Source: Sporomusa acidovorans
Lineage (GTDB): Bacteria; Bacillota; Negativicutes; Sporomusales; Sporomusaceae
NCBI RefSeq assembly: GCF_900101845.1
Contig: NZ_FNAM01000024.1
Span: 1 to 64,000, forward strand
Direction: 5' to 3'
DNA length: 64,000 nucleotides
In this document: piece after piece, positions 50,757-60,360 of the stretch
How the letters are laid out: each line of letters starts with the position of its first letter
How positions within the stretch are numbered: position 1 is the first letter of the stretch
Translations under genes and position numbers: made by a program
The notes under the pieces: generated by a model
Told to the model about the DNA's origin: nothing
Seen by the model: only the letters and a program-made list of their open reading frames with translations
The model's database searches: none

Positions 50757-52082
50757 GTGGACATTTTTGATAAACTGAAAATTCTGACCGATGCGGCAAA
50801 ATATGACGTAGCCTGTACATCCAGCGGAGTGGATAAAAAAGCAGCACGGGGAGGAATTGGCAGTGCCGCAGCTTGTGGAATCTGTCACAGTTTTTCAGCC
50901 GATGGCCGCTGCATTTCGCTCTTAAAAGTGTTATTGACTAATATTTGTGCTTATGATTGCCAATACTGTGTCAACCGTTCATCCAATGACACGCCGCGGG
51001 CCTGCTTTTCGCCACGGGAGTTAGCAGACCTTACTATCAATTTTTACCGTCGCAATTACATTGAAGGTCTTTTTTTAAGCTCCGGCGTACTGAAAAGTCC
51101 GGATTATACCTCAGAACAAATGATTGAGACACTCCGTATCCTACGCGAGGAATATAAGTTTTCCGGCTATATCCATGCCAAGGCTATCCCCGGCGCTGAC
51201 AGAGCGCTAATTTCCCGTCTCGGCATGCTGGCCGACCGGATGAGCGTAAATATTGAGCTGCCTTCTCAGCAGAGTTTGCAATTACTCGCGCCGGATAAGT
51301 CCAAACATTCCATTTTTACGCCAATGGCCTATATTCAAAACCGCATCCAGGAAAACTCGCACGATTTAGTCAAGTACCGTCACGCTCCCCGGTTTGTTCC
51401 TGCCGGTCAAAGCACGCAGATGATCATTGGCGCCACCCCCGATACGGATTATCAGATCTTAAATTTAACCGAAGGCCTCTATCGAAAATATAAATTAAAG
51501 CGCGTCTTTTTTTCCGCCTATATGCCAGTAACCGAAAATAGTTTGCTGCCGGCACCGGATACCAATCCTCCCCTGTGGCGGGAACACCGGCTCTATCAGG
51601 CAGACTGGCTGCTGCGGTTTTACGGTTTCGCCGCTAATGAACTTTTGGATCAACAGCACCAGAACTTTAATCCCTATTTAGATCCCAAATGCAACTGGGC
51701 TCTCCAGCATATGGATTTTTTCCCGGTAGACGTAAACCGCGCTTTCTATCGCGACTTGCTGCGCGTGCCTGGCATCGGTGTAACCAGTGCCAAACGAATT
51801 CTGGCGGCCAGACGCACAACCACGCTGCAGCTTGCCGGTCTTAAAGCTCTGGGAGTTGTCCTCAAGCGTGCCCAGTATTTCATAACATGCAGCGGGAAAA
51901 CGGCCACTGACCTAAAAATTGCCCCCAATACCATGCTCCGCGCCTTACTATCTGACAGAATTCTTGGGCAATACCACACTAGTTTCGCTTCCCCTACTGA
52001 GCAGCTCTCGCTTTTTGACCAGCCGCCGCTGCTATCCTGGCATCAGGAGGAACTGCAAAAATGTCTGGCCATTCAGAACTAA
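50757..52082 (+). CDS. Radical SAM protein, putative DNA modification/repair (TIGR03916 type)
   Basis: The protein has about 441 residues. The radical-SAM cluster motif is CAYDCQYC (about residue 65-72), and an HhH-type DNA-binding segment lies near the C-terminus (LRVPGIGVTSAKRILAAR, about 335). I chose GTG 50757, nine bases after AAGGAG; ATG 50751 is the alternative but too close. It overlaps the next gene by 22 bases. This gene and its partner form a conserved pair whose biochemical activity is unknown. The LexA-like operator supports a repair role. Confidence 0.88.
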   Translation: MDIFDKLKILTDAAKYDVACTSSGVDKKAARGGIGSAAACGICHSFSADGRCISLLKVLLTNICAYDCQYCVNRSSNDTPRACFSPRELADLTINFYRRNYIEGLFLSSGVLKSPDYTSEQMIETLRILREEYKFSGYIHAKAIPGADRALISRLGMLADRMSVNIELPSQQSLQLLAPDKSKHSIFTPMAYIQNRIQENSHDLVKYRHAPRFVPAGQSTQMIIGATPDTDYQILNLTEGLYRKYKLKRVFFSAYMPVTENSLLPAPDTNPPLWREHRLYQADWLLRFYGFAANELLDQQHQNFNPYLDPKCNWALQHMDFFPVDVNRAFYRDLLRVPGIGVTSAKRILAARRTTTLQLAGLKALGVVLKRAQYFITCSGKTATDLKIAPNTMLRALLSDRILGQYHTSFASPTEQLSLFDQPPLLSWHQEELQKCLAIQN

Positions 52083-52855
52083 TCTACTGCTATGACGGCA
52101 GCTTTGACGGCTTATTGTGCTGCGTATTTGAAAGCTACGAAAAACAGGAAGTCCCCCTCGATATCCTGTTGCCCGAAACCACCCAGTCCCTATTGTTTGC
52201 CGCCAAAACAATCCCTACCGATAAGCAAAAAGCCAAACGGGTACTGGCGGCTATTCCTAAAAAAATGGGGACCGCAGCACTTGATTTTGTCCGGCATGCT
52301 TTTTTAACTTGCCTTAAGCAAAAGGAGTTATATATTTTGCTATTTTTGCGACTGGGGTTCCGGCATGGCCCACCGGTAATGAATAGGCTCACCGATGATG
52401 TAGTAAATACCCTCTTCAAAGCAGTAAGGCACTTAGACCGGGAAAGCCATTTATTTAAGGGGTTCCTGCGCTTTTCGGTCATCAACAATGTTCTCGTCGG
52501 GGAAATAGAGCCAAAAAACTTCGTACTTCCACTACTAACACAGCATTTTTGTGAACGCTATCCGGAAGAACGTTTTTTAATCTATGATAAAACCCATGGC
52601 ATGGGCCTGGTTTATCAGCCCTATCAGTCGGCCGTGATTTCCATTGATAAATTAGAACTGCCGGCAGCGTCGGCGGAAGAGCAAACTTTTCGCAAGCTAT
52701 GGCAACTGTTCTATGATACCATTGAAATACAAGGGCGGCACAATCCGCACTGCCGGATGAATCTCATGCCGAAACGATACTGGCAGTGCATGACAGAGTT
52801 TAACCGCTCACTCACAAAGATTACGCCAGAGCTGCCGGGTCTTAGTGATAAATAA
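52061..52855 (+). CDS. TIGR03915/DUF4130 family putative DNA metabolism protein
   Basis: A 264-residue protein opening YCYDGSFDGLLCCVFESY, the DUF4130 hallmark, and ending with NPHCRMNLMPKRYWQCMTEF. It is the obligate partner of the radical SAM protein and is translationally coupled to it. Its uracil-DNA-glycosylase-associated relatives suggest nucleic-acid binding. No catalytic residues can be named from the sequence. Confidence 0.85.
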   Translation: MSGHSELIYCYDGSFDGLLCCVFESYEKQEVPLDILLPETTQSLLFAAKTIPTDKQKAKRVLAAIPKKMGTAALDFVRHAFLTCLKQKELYILLFLRLGFRHGPPVMNRLTDDVVNTLFKAVRHLDRESHLFKGFLRFSVINNVLVGEIEPKNFVLPLLTQHFCERYPEERFLIYDKTHGMGLVYQPYQSAVISIDKLELPAASAEEQTFRKLWQLFYDTIEIQGRHNPHCRMNLMPKRYWQCMTEFNRSLTKITPELPGLSDK

Positions 52856-52938
52856 CATACTTATGCTCCTTGCACTACATACCATCTGACAAGGAATTGG
52901 TTCGGAAAATTTCTGAAAGCGAGGCTGTCAAATAAACT

Positions 52939-53721
52939 ATGAAACACCATTTACCGCAACCTATCCTCGGCCGATTCATCAGAGCCATTATTGAGTTTGA
53001 TATGATCCAAAACGGCGACAGAATACTTGTCGGCTTGTCCGGCGGCAAAGACAGTCTGTTCTTAACTTATGCCCTGTCTGTTCTTAAAGAAATTGCACCA
53101 ATTAATTTTGCGGTGGGCGCCTTTACGCTTGACCCGCTGTTTACCGACAATTTCGATCCCGCACCCCTCGTCGATTTCTGTGCCGGACTCGACATCCCTT
53201 ATGGAACCGGGCAAGCCGATATTGCCGGCATCATTCACAACAATCAAGACAAAGACCCCTGTTTTACCTGCGCTTTCTTTCGGCGGGGAGCAGTAAACAA
53301 CTATGCCAAACAGCATGGGTACAACAAAGTCGCGCTGGCCCACCATCACGATGACGCTGTGGAAACCTTTTATATGGGCTTACTATACGCGGGACATTTA
53401 AAAACCTTTACGCCTGTAACCTACTTAAGCCGGACCGGTCTTACCGTTATTCGACCGCTAGTCTACTTCCGTGAACAGGAGATTCGCAATACGATCAGTC
53501 TCCACGGGATGACCCCCATTGCCAGTCCCTGTCCGCTGAACGGTAAAACCAAGCGTCAGGAGATTAAAGAACACATTGCGGCACTTGAGCAAACCAACCC
53601 CGCTTTTTATGCGCATCTGGCTGCGGCTATGCGCGGTGGCAAACCGGCCGAACTTTGGCCAGGCGAACTTGACCGCTATGAACTTAAGGCGAAACATGAC
53701 GCCTTTTGGCAAAAAAACTAA
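52939..53721 (+). CDS. TtcA-like PP-loop tRNA thiolation enzyme
   Basis: A 260-residue ATPase with SGGKDS (residue 34-39), a CxxC pair in DPCFTCAFFRRG (about 109-112), a His-rich ALAHHHDDAVET (about 133) and a third conserved Cys in ASPCPLNG (about 195). This matches the TtcA family, which places 2-thiocytidine at tRNA position 32 using an Fe-S cluster. Firmicutes homologues can differ in target. Single gene between the repair pair and a secreted protein. Confidence 0.82.
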   Translation: MKHHLPQPILGRFIRAIIEFDMIQNGDRILVGLSGGKDSLFLTYALSVLKEIAPINFAVGAFTLDPLFTDNFDPAPLVDFCAGLDIPYGTGQADIAGIIHNNQDKDPCFTCAFFRRGAVNNYAKQHGYNKVALAHHHDDAVETFYMGLLYAGHLKTFTPVTYLSRTGLTVIRPLVYFREQEIRNTISLHGMTPIASPCPLNGKTKRQEIKEHIAALEQTNPAFYAHLAAAMRGGKPAELWPGELDRYELKAKHDAFWQKN

Positions 53722-53824
53722 CATTTTTGTAAAGTTTTGTTATTTTACCAATTTTTACAGAGGAAAACCCTGCATGATGTAGAATTCTTTATTATGAAAT
53801 TCTAGTGATTGTGAGGGATAATCA

Positions 53825-54253
53825 GTGAGTCGGCTAGCAAAAATATTTTTACTGGTATGTACGTTATTAGCTGTTATCGGTTTTACCGTAACGGCAGCTG
53901 CCAATGAACTCATTAAAGTCACTGTAACGGTAAAGGTTGAAAAGCCTGAATACTTCTGGCAATATCCGTTTCTTGGCAAACAACTGGATCACATTACCTT
54001 TTCAAGCTATGGCAAGACCTATACCCTGTCACCGCTCTCAGAGTCAGAAACACTCGAAATCGACGTTCCTAAAGACTACCATTTGCGAATGAATATTAGC
54101 TTCCAGAATAATGCCTCTACCTTGCAAAGCATTTCTTATCTTTCGAAAGAAGCTATTCATCAACCCGGCAAACATTTTTCCCTTCTGCTGAAAGCACCGG
54201 AACCTCAGCCTGTATCCGTATCCTCACCAGATTTTGAAGTTGTCCGGAATTAA
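53825..54253 (+). CDS. Small secreted hypothetical protein
   Basis: A 142-residue product with an N-terminal signal peptide (IFLLVCTLLAVIGFTVTAAA, cleavage about residue 27) and a beta-rich mature domain (YFWQYPFLGKQLDHITFSSY). I recognise no family. GTG start at 53825 behind GAGGGAT. It is convergent with the polysaccharide deacetylase gene and shares its terminator. Confidence 0.65.
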   Translation: MSRLAKIFLLVCTLLAVIGFTVTAAANELIKVTVTVKVEKPEYFWQYPFLGKQLDHITFSSYGKTYTLSPLSESETLEIDVPKDYHLRMNISFQNNASTLQSISYLSKEAIHQPGKHFSLLLKAPEPQPVSVSSPDFEVVRN

Positions 54254-54306
54254 AAATACCCTGTTTGCGGCTATCCAGTCCCTGGTGCCGCAAACAGGGT
54301 ATTTTT
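54252..54306. terminator. Bidirectional terminator
   Basis: AAAATACCCTGTTTGCGGC pairs with GCCGCAAACAGGGTATTTT. T-runs on both strands serve the secreted protein gene (plus) and the deacetylase gene (minus). Confidence 0.9.
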
Positions 54307-54309
54307 CTT

Positions 54310-55527
54310 TTAATTCAATAATTGATTTGCATAGACCAGCCTGATGCCGCCGGCTTCGATTTCCGGGATCATTTCCCGGACGGCGACGACAGTATTGGGC
54401 CGGGAGTGACCGATGACAATCATCCTGCCATTTTTATGAGCCATATCAACTGCTTTTCGCAGTTGTTTTTTTATTTGTTCTACATCGGAACTATTATCGA
54501 TGAATAACTCATTTTCGCTTGTTCGCACACCCTGTTGCCCGGCAACCTCGGCGGCAACTGATTTCCCCGTTGTGCGACTGTCAATAAAAAATAAATTTTG
54601 TGCTTTGAGAACGTCAAGTACTGCCTTCATGACCCGTCGGTCAGCTGTCGCCCTGGAGCCCTGATGGTTATTTACCCCTTTGATTCCCGGCACAGAACTT
54701 AAAAGTTTTGTGGTTGTCTCTTTGATTTCATCATCGCTCATGCCAACCGTTATCGTTATCGGCTCTGAGGCCTCGGCGGAATTCAGCGGTTCGAGCGGCA
54801 AATGCAGCATCACCAGGTGACCTGCACTTAACGCTCTGGCGGCGGCTTCATTGCTGTAGGGCCGGGAGGGCAAAATAGAAAACGTTATCGGGCGCCCCAT
54901 ATCAGCAAAACCGGCAATTGGTTCCCGGTTATAGCCAAAATCATCAATAATGATCGCCATCTCCCCGGAACCTGCCTGATTTTGGGGTTTCGGCGTATTG
55001 GCCGGTAAGTTACCGCTTTCTTTAACAAGAAACAGCCGGTCGGTTACCATCGTCAAAGGCTCATTGTTTAACACATCCACAATGCCAATATCCATACGCA
55101 TAGCCGGCTTGCCGTTATAACTGTCCGTTTCTGTCCCGATAATCTTACCGCCTGCTTTTGTAAGCAGCGGGCTTACAGATCGTTCTACCATGTCCAGCGA
55201 CCCACTGTCAGGAAGTACCAGCAGAATATTCCGGGAATGCCACCGAATCACGCCCTCCACATCTTTGCGCGGCACCTCCCGGTTGGCCTCCTTAATCTCC
55301 TTCGCCATCAAATTAACACTCTTTAGTCCGTTATCCACCGCGGCATGAATTTGGGAAGCCGCAACGGAAAAATTAAGCACAACACCAGCCCCTGTCTTTT
55401 CCAGATTATAGTGTGGGCCGGGAGATGGTGACTTTTCCGGTGCCTGACCTGTCTGGTAATAGATTATGGCAGCCAAAACAAGGATTATAGCCCCTATCCA
55501 TTTCCACTTCCCGTTTTTTTTCGCCAT
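54310..55527 (-). CDS. Divergent polysaccharide deacetylase family protein
   Basis: A 405-residue protein with one N-terminal membrane anchor (WIGAIILVLAAIIYYQ, about 10-25), a linker domain of about 150 residues, and a C-terminal NodB-like domain (MAIIIDDFGYN, about residue 192; LVMLHLPLEP; VNNHQGSRAT; FFIDSRTT). This is the COG2861 (YibQ) pattern, exported and probably acting on envelope glycans. Start at 55527. Confidence 0.85.
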   Translation of the reverse strand: MAKKNGKWKWIGAIILVLAAIIYYQTGQAPEKSPSPGPHYNLEKTGAGVVLNFSVAASQIHAAVDNGLKSVNLMAKEIKEANREVPRKDVEGVIRWHSRNILLVLPDSGSLDMVERSVSPLLTKAGGKIIGTETDSYNGKPAMRMDIGIVDVLNNEPLTMVTDRLFLVKESGNLPANTPKPQNQAGSGEMAIIIDDFGYNREPIAGFADMGRPITFSILPSRPYSNEAAARALSAGHLVMLHLPLEPLNSAEASEPITITVGMSDDEIKETTTKLLSSVPGIKGVNNHQGSRATADRRVMKAVLDVLKAQNLFFIDSRTTGKSVAAEVAGQQGVRTSENELFIDNSSDVEQIKKQLRKAVDMAHKNGRMIVIGHSRPNTVVAVREMIPEIEAGGIRLVYANQLLN

Positions 55528-55743
55528 AATGAATTCTCCTTATCCGGCTTACTTTCCATAACAATTATATCTTTGGCTATCTGCCATTGTCCAATTATTT
55601 TTGCGCTTCGCGTCGTGCTCAAACTTAACACAGACTTAACAATACCTTAAAATACCAGGGAAGGATAACCGGATACGTAAGACTAACATGTATTACAGCA
55701 GGTAAGTCGTTTTTATAAAAAACATAGTAATAAGGAGTATAAC

Positions 55744-57546
55744 GTGAGCTCATTTAAAAAAGTAACTTTTAGTTTGAAAAAACCGTTAGCTGCTTTAAAG
55801 TACATTGTCTCTACGCCCCCCCTGTTTGACAAACTAAGCGCCCATTGCCAGCTAAGTTTGCGCACTAAACTACTCGTTGTCGTAGCTATTTTTTCCTTAT
55901 TATCGATTATTATTGGTATTGTCGGACTCCAGGGCATAAAAACAGCCAACAATAGCCTGCGCGACATGTACACCAGCCGCATCCTTTCATTGCAAGAGCT
56001 TAAGCTTATGTCCGATGCGCTTACGGGAAATGTCATCGATACCTGTCACAAAGTTAGTGATGGCCACATGGTCTGGGCATTGGGGCGCAACAGACTTCTG
56101 GAAGGCACTGATGTTATAAAAAAACAATGGAGTACGTATAAAAGCCATGCCATAACCACTGAGGAAGAACGGCTTGTGGCTCAGATTGACGGCTTTCTGG
56201 GCATGGCTGATGGTTCACTGGCCAAGGCTGCCGATATCATGGCAAGAGAGGACAAAAACGCGTTACATGCTTTTTTAATTGAAGAGCTATATGCAAGCAT
56301 AGAGCCTGTTTCCGGTAAGCTGTCCGAGCTGATCGACCTGCAGCTTGAGTTGGCTAAAAAAGAATACCAAGACGCTGACGACCGTTATCATTGGCTCACC
56401 TTACTGTTTTCAACCATGCTTATCGCCGGTTTAGGCACAGCCATTGTTCTGGTTGCATTTATCCTGCGACGAATGCTCCGTGACATTCATGACATGGTCA
56501 CTTGTGTCGAACATGTCGCTGCCGGCAATTTGGCGATATCTGAAATTCCTACTACGGCGAATGATGAGCTTGGCCGCTTAAACAGAGCCATCAATTCCAT
56601 GGTCAGCAAATTACATTCACTGGTAAAAACAGTAGCGTCATCAGCCGAGCAGGTAGTTACCGCCTCAGAAGAGACGGCAGCCTCTGTCGGCCAGGTCTCG
56701 TCCACAGCTACCGGAGTTGCCGGTCATAGCACCTGCTTGGCTGCTGATGCCGCTACCGGTACGGTTGCCGTTATTGAAGTATCGAAATCACTATTGGAAC
56801 TATCCTCGCTGATTGAAGTTGCCAAGCGGGAAGCTTTATCAGCAGTTGCTAATTCAAAAAATACGCTAAAAACCGCCCAGGAGGGCCGCACTACCGTAAA
56901 TGCCACAGTCGCCTGCATGGATACGATTCGCAACACGACACTGGAAACCGAAGAATCAATTCGTGCTTTACATGAGTATATTACTAAAATTGGTGTTATT
57001 ACGGACACAATAACCAGCATTGCCTCGCAAACCAGCCTGCTGTCCCTGAATACCGCTATCGAGGCCGCCCGCGCCGGTGAATCTGGCCGGGGTTTTGCCG
57101 TAGTGGCGCAAGAAGTAAAAAAATTAGCCGAGCAATCTACGCAGGGCGCCGCTGAAGTTACTTCATTAATTCAAAAAGTAAAAGCAAGTACTGCTGCCGC
57201 CGTGCAGGCGATGCAAGGCAGCCGAACCGAAGTGGAAGATGGCGTGGCCAGCGCCAGCCAGGCTCGCCAGGCGTTACATGACGTTTATTCAGCGATAACC
57301 AGCACGGTAACAGATATCGAAGGAGTACTGTCCGTCACCGATGAGGAGGTCACCCATTCAGACCGGATTATTGACTTAATTGATTCTCTGGCGACAGTAA
57401 TCGAAAATACGGCCGCGGAAGCTGAAACCGTCTCAACAGCTACAAAACAAACTGCCGCCGTCATGGATTCGCTGGCTGCTAATTCCGCTCAAACCAATCA
57501 AATGGCAACCAACTTAAAAGCTGCCATTGAATTCTTTAAAACATGA
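55744..57546 (+). CDS. Methyl-accepting chemotaxis protein
   Basis: A 600-residue receptor: TM1 about 43-65, a periplasmic four-helix-bundle sensor domain (about 66-215), TM2 about 216-240, HAMP (about 240-292), then the signalling domain with hairpin tip [20 protein letters not shown] (about residue 422-441). GTG start at 55744 after AAGGAG. It begins a four-gene unit with STAS, CheY-like and CheX-like products, without its own CheA. The stop overlaps the next open frame. Confidence 0.92.
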   Translation: MSSFKKVTFSLKKPLAALKYIVSTPPLFDKLSAHCQLSLRTKLLVVVAIFSLLSIIIGIVGLQGIKTANNSLRDMYTSRILSLQELKLMSDALTGNVIDTCHKVSDGHMVWALGRNRLLEGTDVIKKQWSTYKSHAITTEEERLVAQIDGFLGMADGSLAKAADIMAREDKNALHAFLIEELYASIEPVSGKLSELIDLQLELAKKEYQDADDRYHWLTLLFSTMLIAGLGTAIVLVAFILRRMLRDIHDMVTCVEHVAAGNLAISEIPTTANDELGRLNRAINSMVSKLHSLVKTVASSAEQVVTASEETAASVGQVSSTATGVAGHSTCLAADAATGTVAVIEVSKSLLELSSLIEVAKREALSAVANSKNTLKTAQEGRTTVNATVACMDTIRNTTLETEESIRALHEYITKIGVITDTITSIASQTSLLSLNTAIEAARAGESGRGFAVVAQEVKKLAEQSTQGAAEVTSLIQKVKASTAAAVQAMQGSRTEVEDGVASASQARQALHDVYSAITSTVTDIEGVLSVTDEEVTHSDRIIDLIDSLATVIENTAAEAETVSTATKQTAAVMDSLAANSAQTNQMATNLKAAIEFFKT

Positions 57547-57569
57547 TCAATTGGATGGAGGTCGAAAAA

Positions 57570-57896
57570 ATGGAAAATCACGAATTTATTATTGAGGATG
57601 ATCAGGTTACCGCTAATTTAACAGGCAGCTTGCAGGGTGAAGCCGCTGCCCACCTGCGCGAAACTTTGCTAACCTATATCGCAAACGGTTACCACATTTT
57701 TAAGGTGGATTTTTCCCATGTGGATACTATCGACACAACCGGACTGGGTATTCTTGTTACTATCCAAAAACGCGCTTTGCAAAATGGCGGAACGGTTACT
57801 CTTCAGGGGCTGCACGGTGCAGTCAAAGATGTTTTTGATCGCACCCGCCTGAGTAAGGCTTTTCCAATAATTGATGTCAGGCAAGCGGTGGCATAG
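57570..57896 (+). CDS. STAS-domain anti-sigma-factor antagonist-like protein
   Basis: A 108-residue SpoIIAA-like domain starting MENHEFIIEDDQV. The phospho-site loop reads IDTTGLGIL, with Thr where many relatives have Ser. The preferred start at 57570 has GGAGG eight bases upstream; an earlier ATG at 57543 overlaps the MCP gene. Its place in a chemosensory operon suggests a role in signal relay rather than sporulation control (inference). Confidence 0.85.
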   Translation: MENHEFIIEDDQVTANLTGSLQGEAAAHLRETLLTYIANGYHIFKVDFSHVDTIDTTGLGILVTIQKRALQNGGTVTLQGLHGAVKDVFDRTRLSKAFPIIDVRQAVA

Positions 57897-58015
57897 TGAC
57901 ATAAAGTGATTTCTTGGCAATTATTTGCGCATTTATAAATACTTTCACAAGGAATTCATCAGCTAAACTAGTATATTATTCCTTTATATTAATAATTTTA
58001 TGGAAGGGGTTTGCT

Positions 58016-58375
58016 ATGGAATCTCTCACTTGTTTAATCTGTGACGACTCAATGCTTGTCCGCAAAAAACTCCGTGATACGTTAGAAGAAATGCACTGCC
58101 AGGTTTATGAAGCTAAAAACGGCGCTGAGTGTGTGGATCTATTTAAACTGCATAAACCTAATACAACCTTTCTGGATATTGTCATGCCTGAACTTGACGG
58201 CCTGGAAGCACTAAAACAAATCAAACAATACGAGAAAAACGCCCGGGTTATTATGCTGTCATCAACCGGCACTTCAGCAAAATTATTGGAAGCTCTCAAA
58301 AATGGTGCTACTGATTTTATCCAAAAGCCCTACACCAAACAGCAAATTGCCAAAGCGATTGGCTATACTGCATAA
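58016..58375 (+). CDS. CheY-like response regulator
   Basis: A 119-residue stand-alone receiver domain: acidic pair Asp10-Asp11, phospho-acceptor Asp54 (FLDIVMPELDG), Ser/Thr in VIMLSSTG and Lys in FIQKPYT. Start ATG 58016 with GGAAGGGG upstream. It sits twelve bases before the CheX-like gene, pointing to a regulator-phosphatase pair. Confidence 0.92.
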   Translation: MESLTCLICDDSMLVRKKLRDTLEEMHCQVYEAKNGAECVDLFKLHKPNTTFLDIVMPELDGLEALKQIKQYEKNARVIMLSSTGTSAKLLEALKNGATDFIQKPYTKQQIAKAIGYTA

Positions 58376-58387
58376 AAAGGAGCAAGC

Positions 58388-59254
58388 ATGTATACACACT
58401 ATTTAGGTCAATACCTTTTCAATAAAAATCTCATTTCTGCCGGTCAGCTTTGTGAACTGTTGTCTTTAGAAGATTCGACCCGCGTAAAACTCGGGATTTT
58501 GGCTATTAACAGCGGATTTATGACAGCCAGCCAAGTAGAAGAAGTACATGAACTGCAGCGTCAAATGGATCGACGCTTTGGCGAAATTGCGATCATGAAA
58601 GGTTACCTCACCCAAGCGGAGCTTGATAACCTGCTGTCTCAGCAAAACAGCCGCCATTTAAGTTTAAGCCAGGCAATTATCGATAAAGGTTATCTCTCCT
58701 TGACCGAATTAGAGGCGGCACTTCATCAATTTAAAGAGGATACCAATCTGTCCGCTGAGCAGCTTCAGGCCATCCAGGCCGGGAATATCAATGAAATCGT
58801 TCATTTGTTTTTGGATTTTCCCGACAATGACCAAATATATTATGATTATGTCGCCCTGTTGCTGAAAAATATCATTCGTTTTCTCAATGAGCGCCCGATA
58901 TTATCCTGGCCGCAGCCGCTAGCCGAAGCATCTGCCGGGTGGCTTATCTCCCAACAGGCAATCGGCAGCCGTACGCTGTCTACAGGTTTACTTCTCAGTG
59001 ATTCTGTTCTTATTGATGTTGCCAGCCGCTTTAGCCAGGAAAAGTTAACCCAAGTTGACGAACTGGTCAAAGATAGTGTAAGTGAATTTTTAAATTTACA
59101 CAATGGTATTTTCCTTATTAACTTATCAGACAAGGGAGTGGAATTTGATCTACAGCCGCAGACAATCGCACCAAATACCGGCCGGCATACTGGTTACCGG
59201 ATTCCTATCGACCTTTCCTGCGGGCGCATCGAATTGCTGCTGTCCAGCAGTTGA
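58388..59254 (+). CDS. CheX-like phosphatase with N-terminal MshEN/GspE-like repeats
   Basis: The protein has 288 residues. The first 120 contain two to three repeats of the kind found at the front of GspE/PilB ATPases (LGQYLFNKNLISAGQL; FGEIAIMKGYLTQAEL; LSQAIIDKGYLSLTEL). In other bacteria such MshEN modules bind c-di-GMP. The C-terminal part matches CheC/CheX/FliY phosphatases: DSVSEFLNLHNG (residues 229-240) fits the [DS]xxxExxNxxxG active-site pattern exactly. It probably dephosphorylates the CheY-like protein encoded just upstream. RBS AAGGAG before ATG 58388. Confidence 0.7.
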   Translation: MYTHYLGQYLFNKNLISAGQLCELLSLEDSTRVKLGILAINSGFMTASQVEEVHELQRQMDRRFGEIAIMKGYLTQAELDNLLSQQNSRHLSLSQAIIDKGYLSLTELEAALHQFKEDTNLSAEQLQAIQAGNINEIVHLFLDFPDNDQIYYDYVALLLKNIIRFLNERPILSWPQPLAEASAGWLISQQAIGSRTLSTGLLLSDSVLIDVASRFSQEKLTQVDELVKDSVSEFLNLHNGIFLINLSDKGVEFDLQPQTIAPNTGRHTGYRIPIDLSCGRIELLLSSS

Positions 59255-59319
59255 TCCCAAACAGGTTTTGCTGTTTAAATAAGAGTCAACCAGCTAACCT
59301 TACATGAAATGATAAACGA

Positions 59320-59363
59320 AGGCTCCTCTACCGCAAAATAAAAAATTTACAGTAGAGGAGCCT
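59320..59363. terminator. Bidirectional terminator between chemosensory operon and yajQ
   Basis: AGGCTCCTCTAC pairs with GTAGAGGAGCCT. The loop is 20 bases and AT-rich. Confidence 0.75.
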
Positions 59364-59394
59364 ATCTGCATTCTCCGAAAATACAATTTTCCAT

Positions 59395-59889
59395 TTAGGA
59401 GCGGAAATTAATAAACTGCAGATCAATACCAAAATCCTTATCTTTCAATTTTTGAATGACAGTTTGTAAATCGTCTTTTTTGGCACCAGTAACCCGGACC
59501 TGATCATCCATAATCTGAGCCTGCACTTTGAGCTTCTGTTCTTTAATATAGCTAACTACCTCTTTAGCCTTGTCCTTGCTGATCCCTTTTTGAATGGTAA
59601 TAAGCTGTTTGACCGTGCCACTGAATGCCGGTTCAATTTTACCGAGTTTTAAGCATTTCAAAGGCACATTTCGCTTAACCATCTTGGTCCTGAGAACATC
59701 GAGCATGGCTCCCAGCTTATAATCATCTTCTGCCGACAGCTTAAGAGACTCCTTATCTAAAACAATTTCAGCCTTACTTCCCTTGAAATCATAGCGCTGT
59801 CCAATTTCTTTTGTCGTCTGATTAACGGCATTATCCATCTCCTGCATGTCTACCTCGGAAACAATATCAAAGGAACAATCTTTTGCCAT
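59395..59889 (-). CDS. YajQ-family nucleotide-binding protein
   Basis: A 164-residue protein starting [20 protein letters not shown] at ATG 59889, nine bases after AAAGGAG, and containing the conserved [14 protein letters not shown] and [19 protein letters not shown]. YajQ homologues bind RNA or c-di-GMP (shown in Xanthomonas). Single gene. Confidence 0.93.
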   Translation of the reverse strand: MAKDCSFDIVSEVDMQEMDNAVNQTTKEIGQRYDFKGSKAEIVLDKESLKLSAEDDYKLGAMLDVLRTKMVKRNVPLKCLKLGKIEPAFSGTVKQLITIQKGISKDKAKEVVSYIKEQKLKVQAQIMDDQVRVTGAKKDDLQTVIQKLKDKDFGIDLQFINFRS

Positions 59890-60239
59890 ACCAGGTAACT
59901 CCTTTCGCACAGTAGCATCTACAAAACATCATACCATATTTCTCTATTCTTTCCAAAAAAACCTGCCTGCAGGCGAGCAATATTATAAATGGATATGTAT
60001 GGCAGATTAAAAATATATTACTGTTACGGCCAGCGGCGCGCCGGCCGAAGCATTTCAGTCCCTGACCGACTATCTGAATCATTGGCTGGGCACATTCTTT
60101 AAGCTACAGTTGGTTCAAAATATAATGAGCGGCAGTTTTGGACCCGCGAACGCTATACAAAACCAGCCAGAGTTGCTTACAAAAGCCGAGAATGCCGGAC
60201 GTTCACTTAAAATAGAGAGACCATCGTGACTTTTTCTAT
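59890..60239. other. Gene-poor stretch with a decayed-looking frame
   Basis: A 70-codon stop-free plus-strand frame (60,017-60,229) has sensible codon use (AEAFQSLTDYLNHWLGTFF) but no start or ribosome binding site. It could be the end of a lost gene, since a terminator follows at 60,240. Confidence 0.35.
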
Positions 60240-60275
60240 AAAACAAGGAGCAGACCCATGTCTGCTCCTTGTTTT
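60240..60275. terminator. Strong bidirectional terminator
   Basis: AAAACAAGGAGCAGAC pairs perfectly with GTCTGCTCCTTGTTTT over a 4-base loop. It ends the minus-strand BKACE operon about 85 bases past its stop. Confidence 0.85.
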
Positions 60276-60360
60276 ATTGCATTATCAAAAAAATATGACC
60301 TTTCGATAATAAGCAGGCTTCCGCCGGTGTCCTGCATGCCTTGGCAAGGTCAAGTCTCAC

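Noticed and set aside
59867..60082. 71-aa minus-strand frame upstream of yajQ
   Set aside because: It overlaps the yajQ start and ribosome binding site and has no motif.
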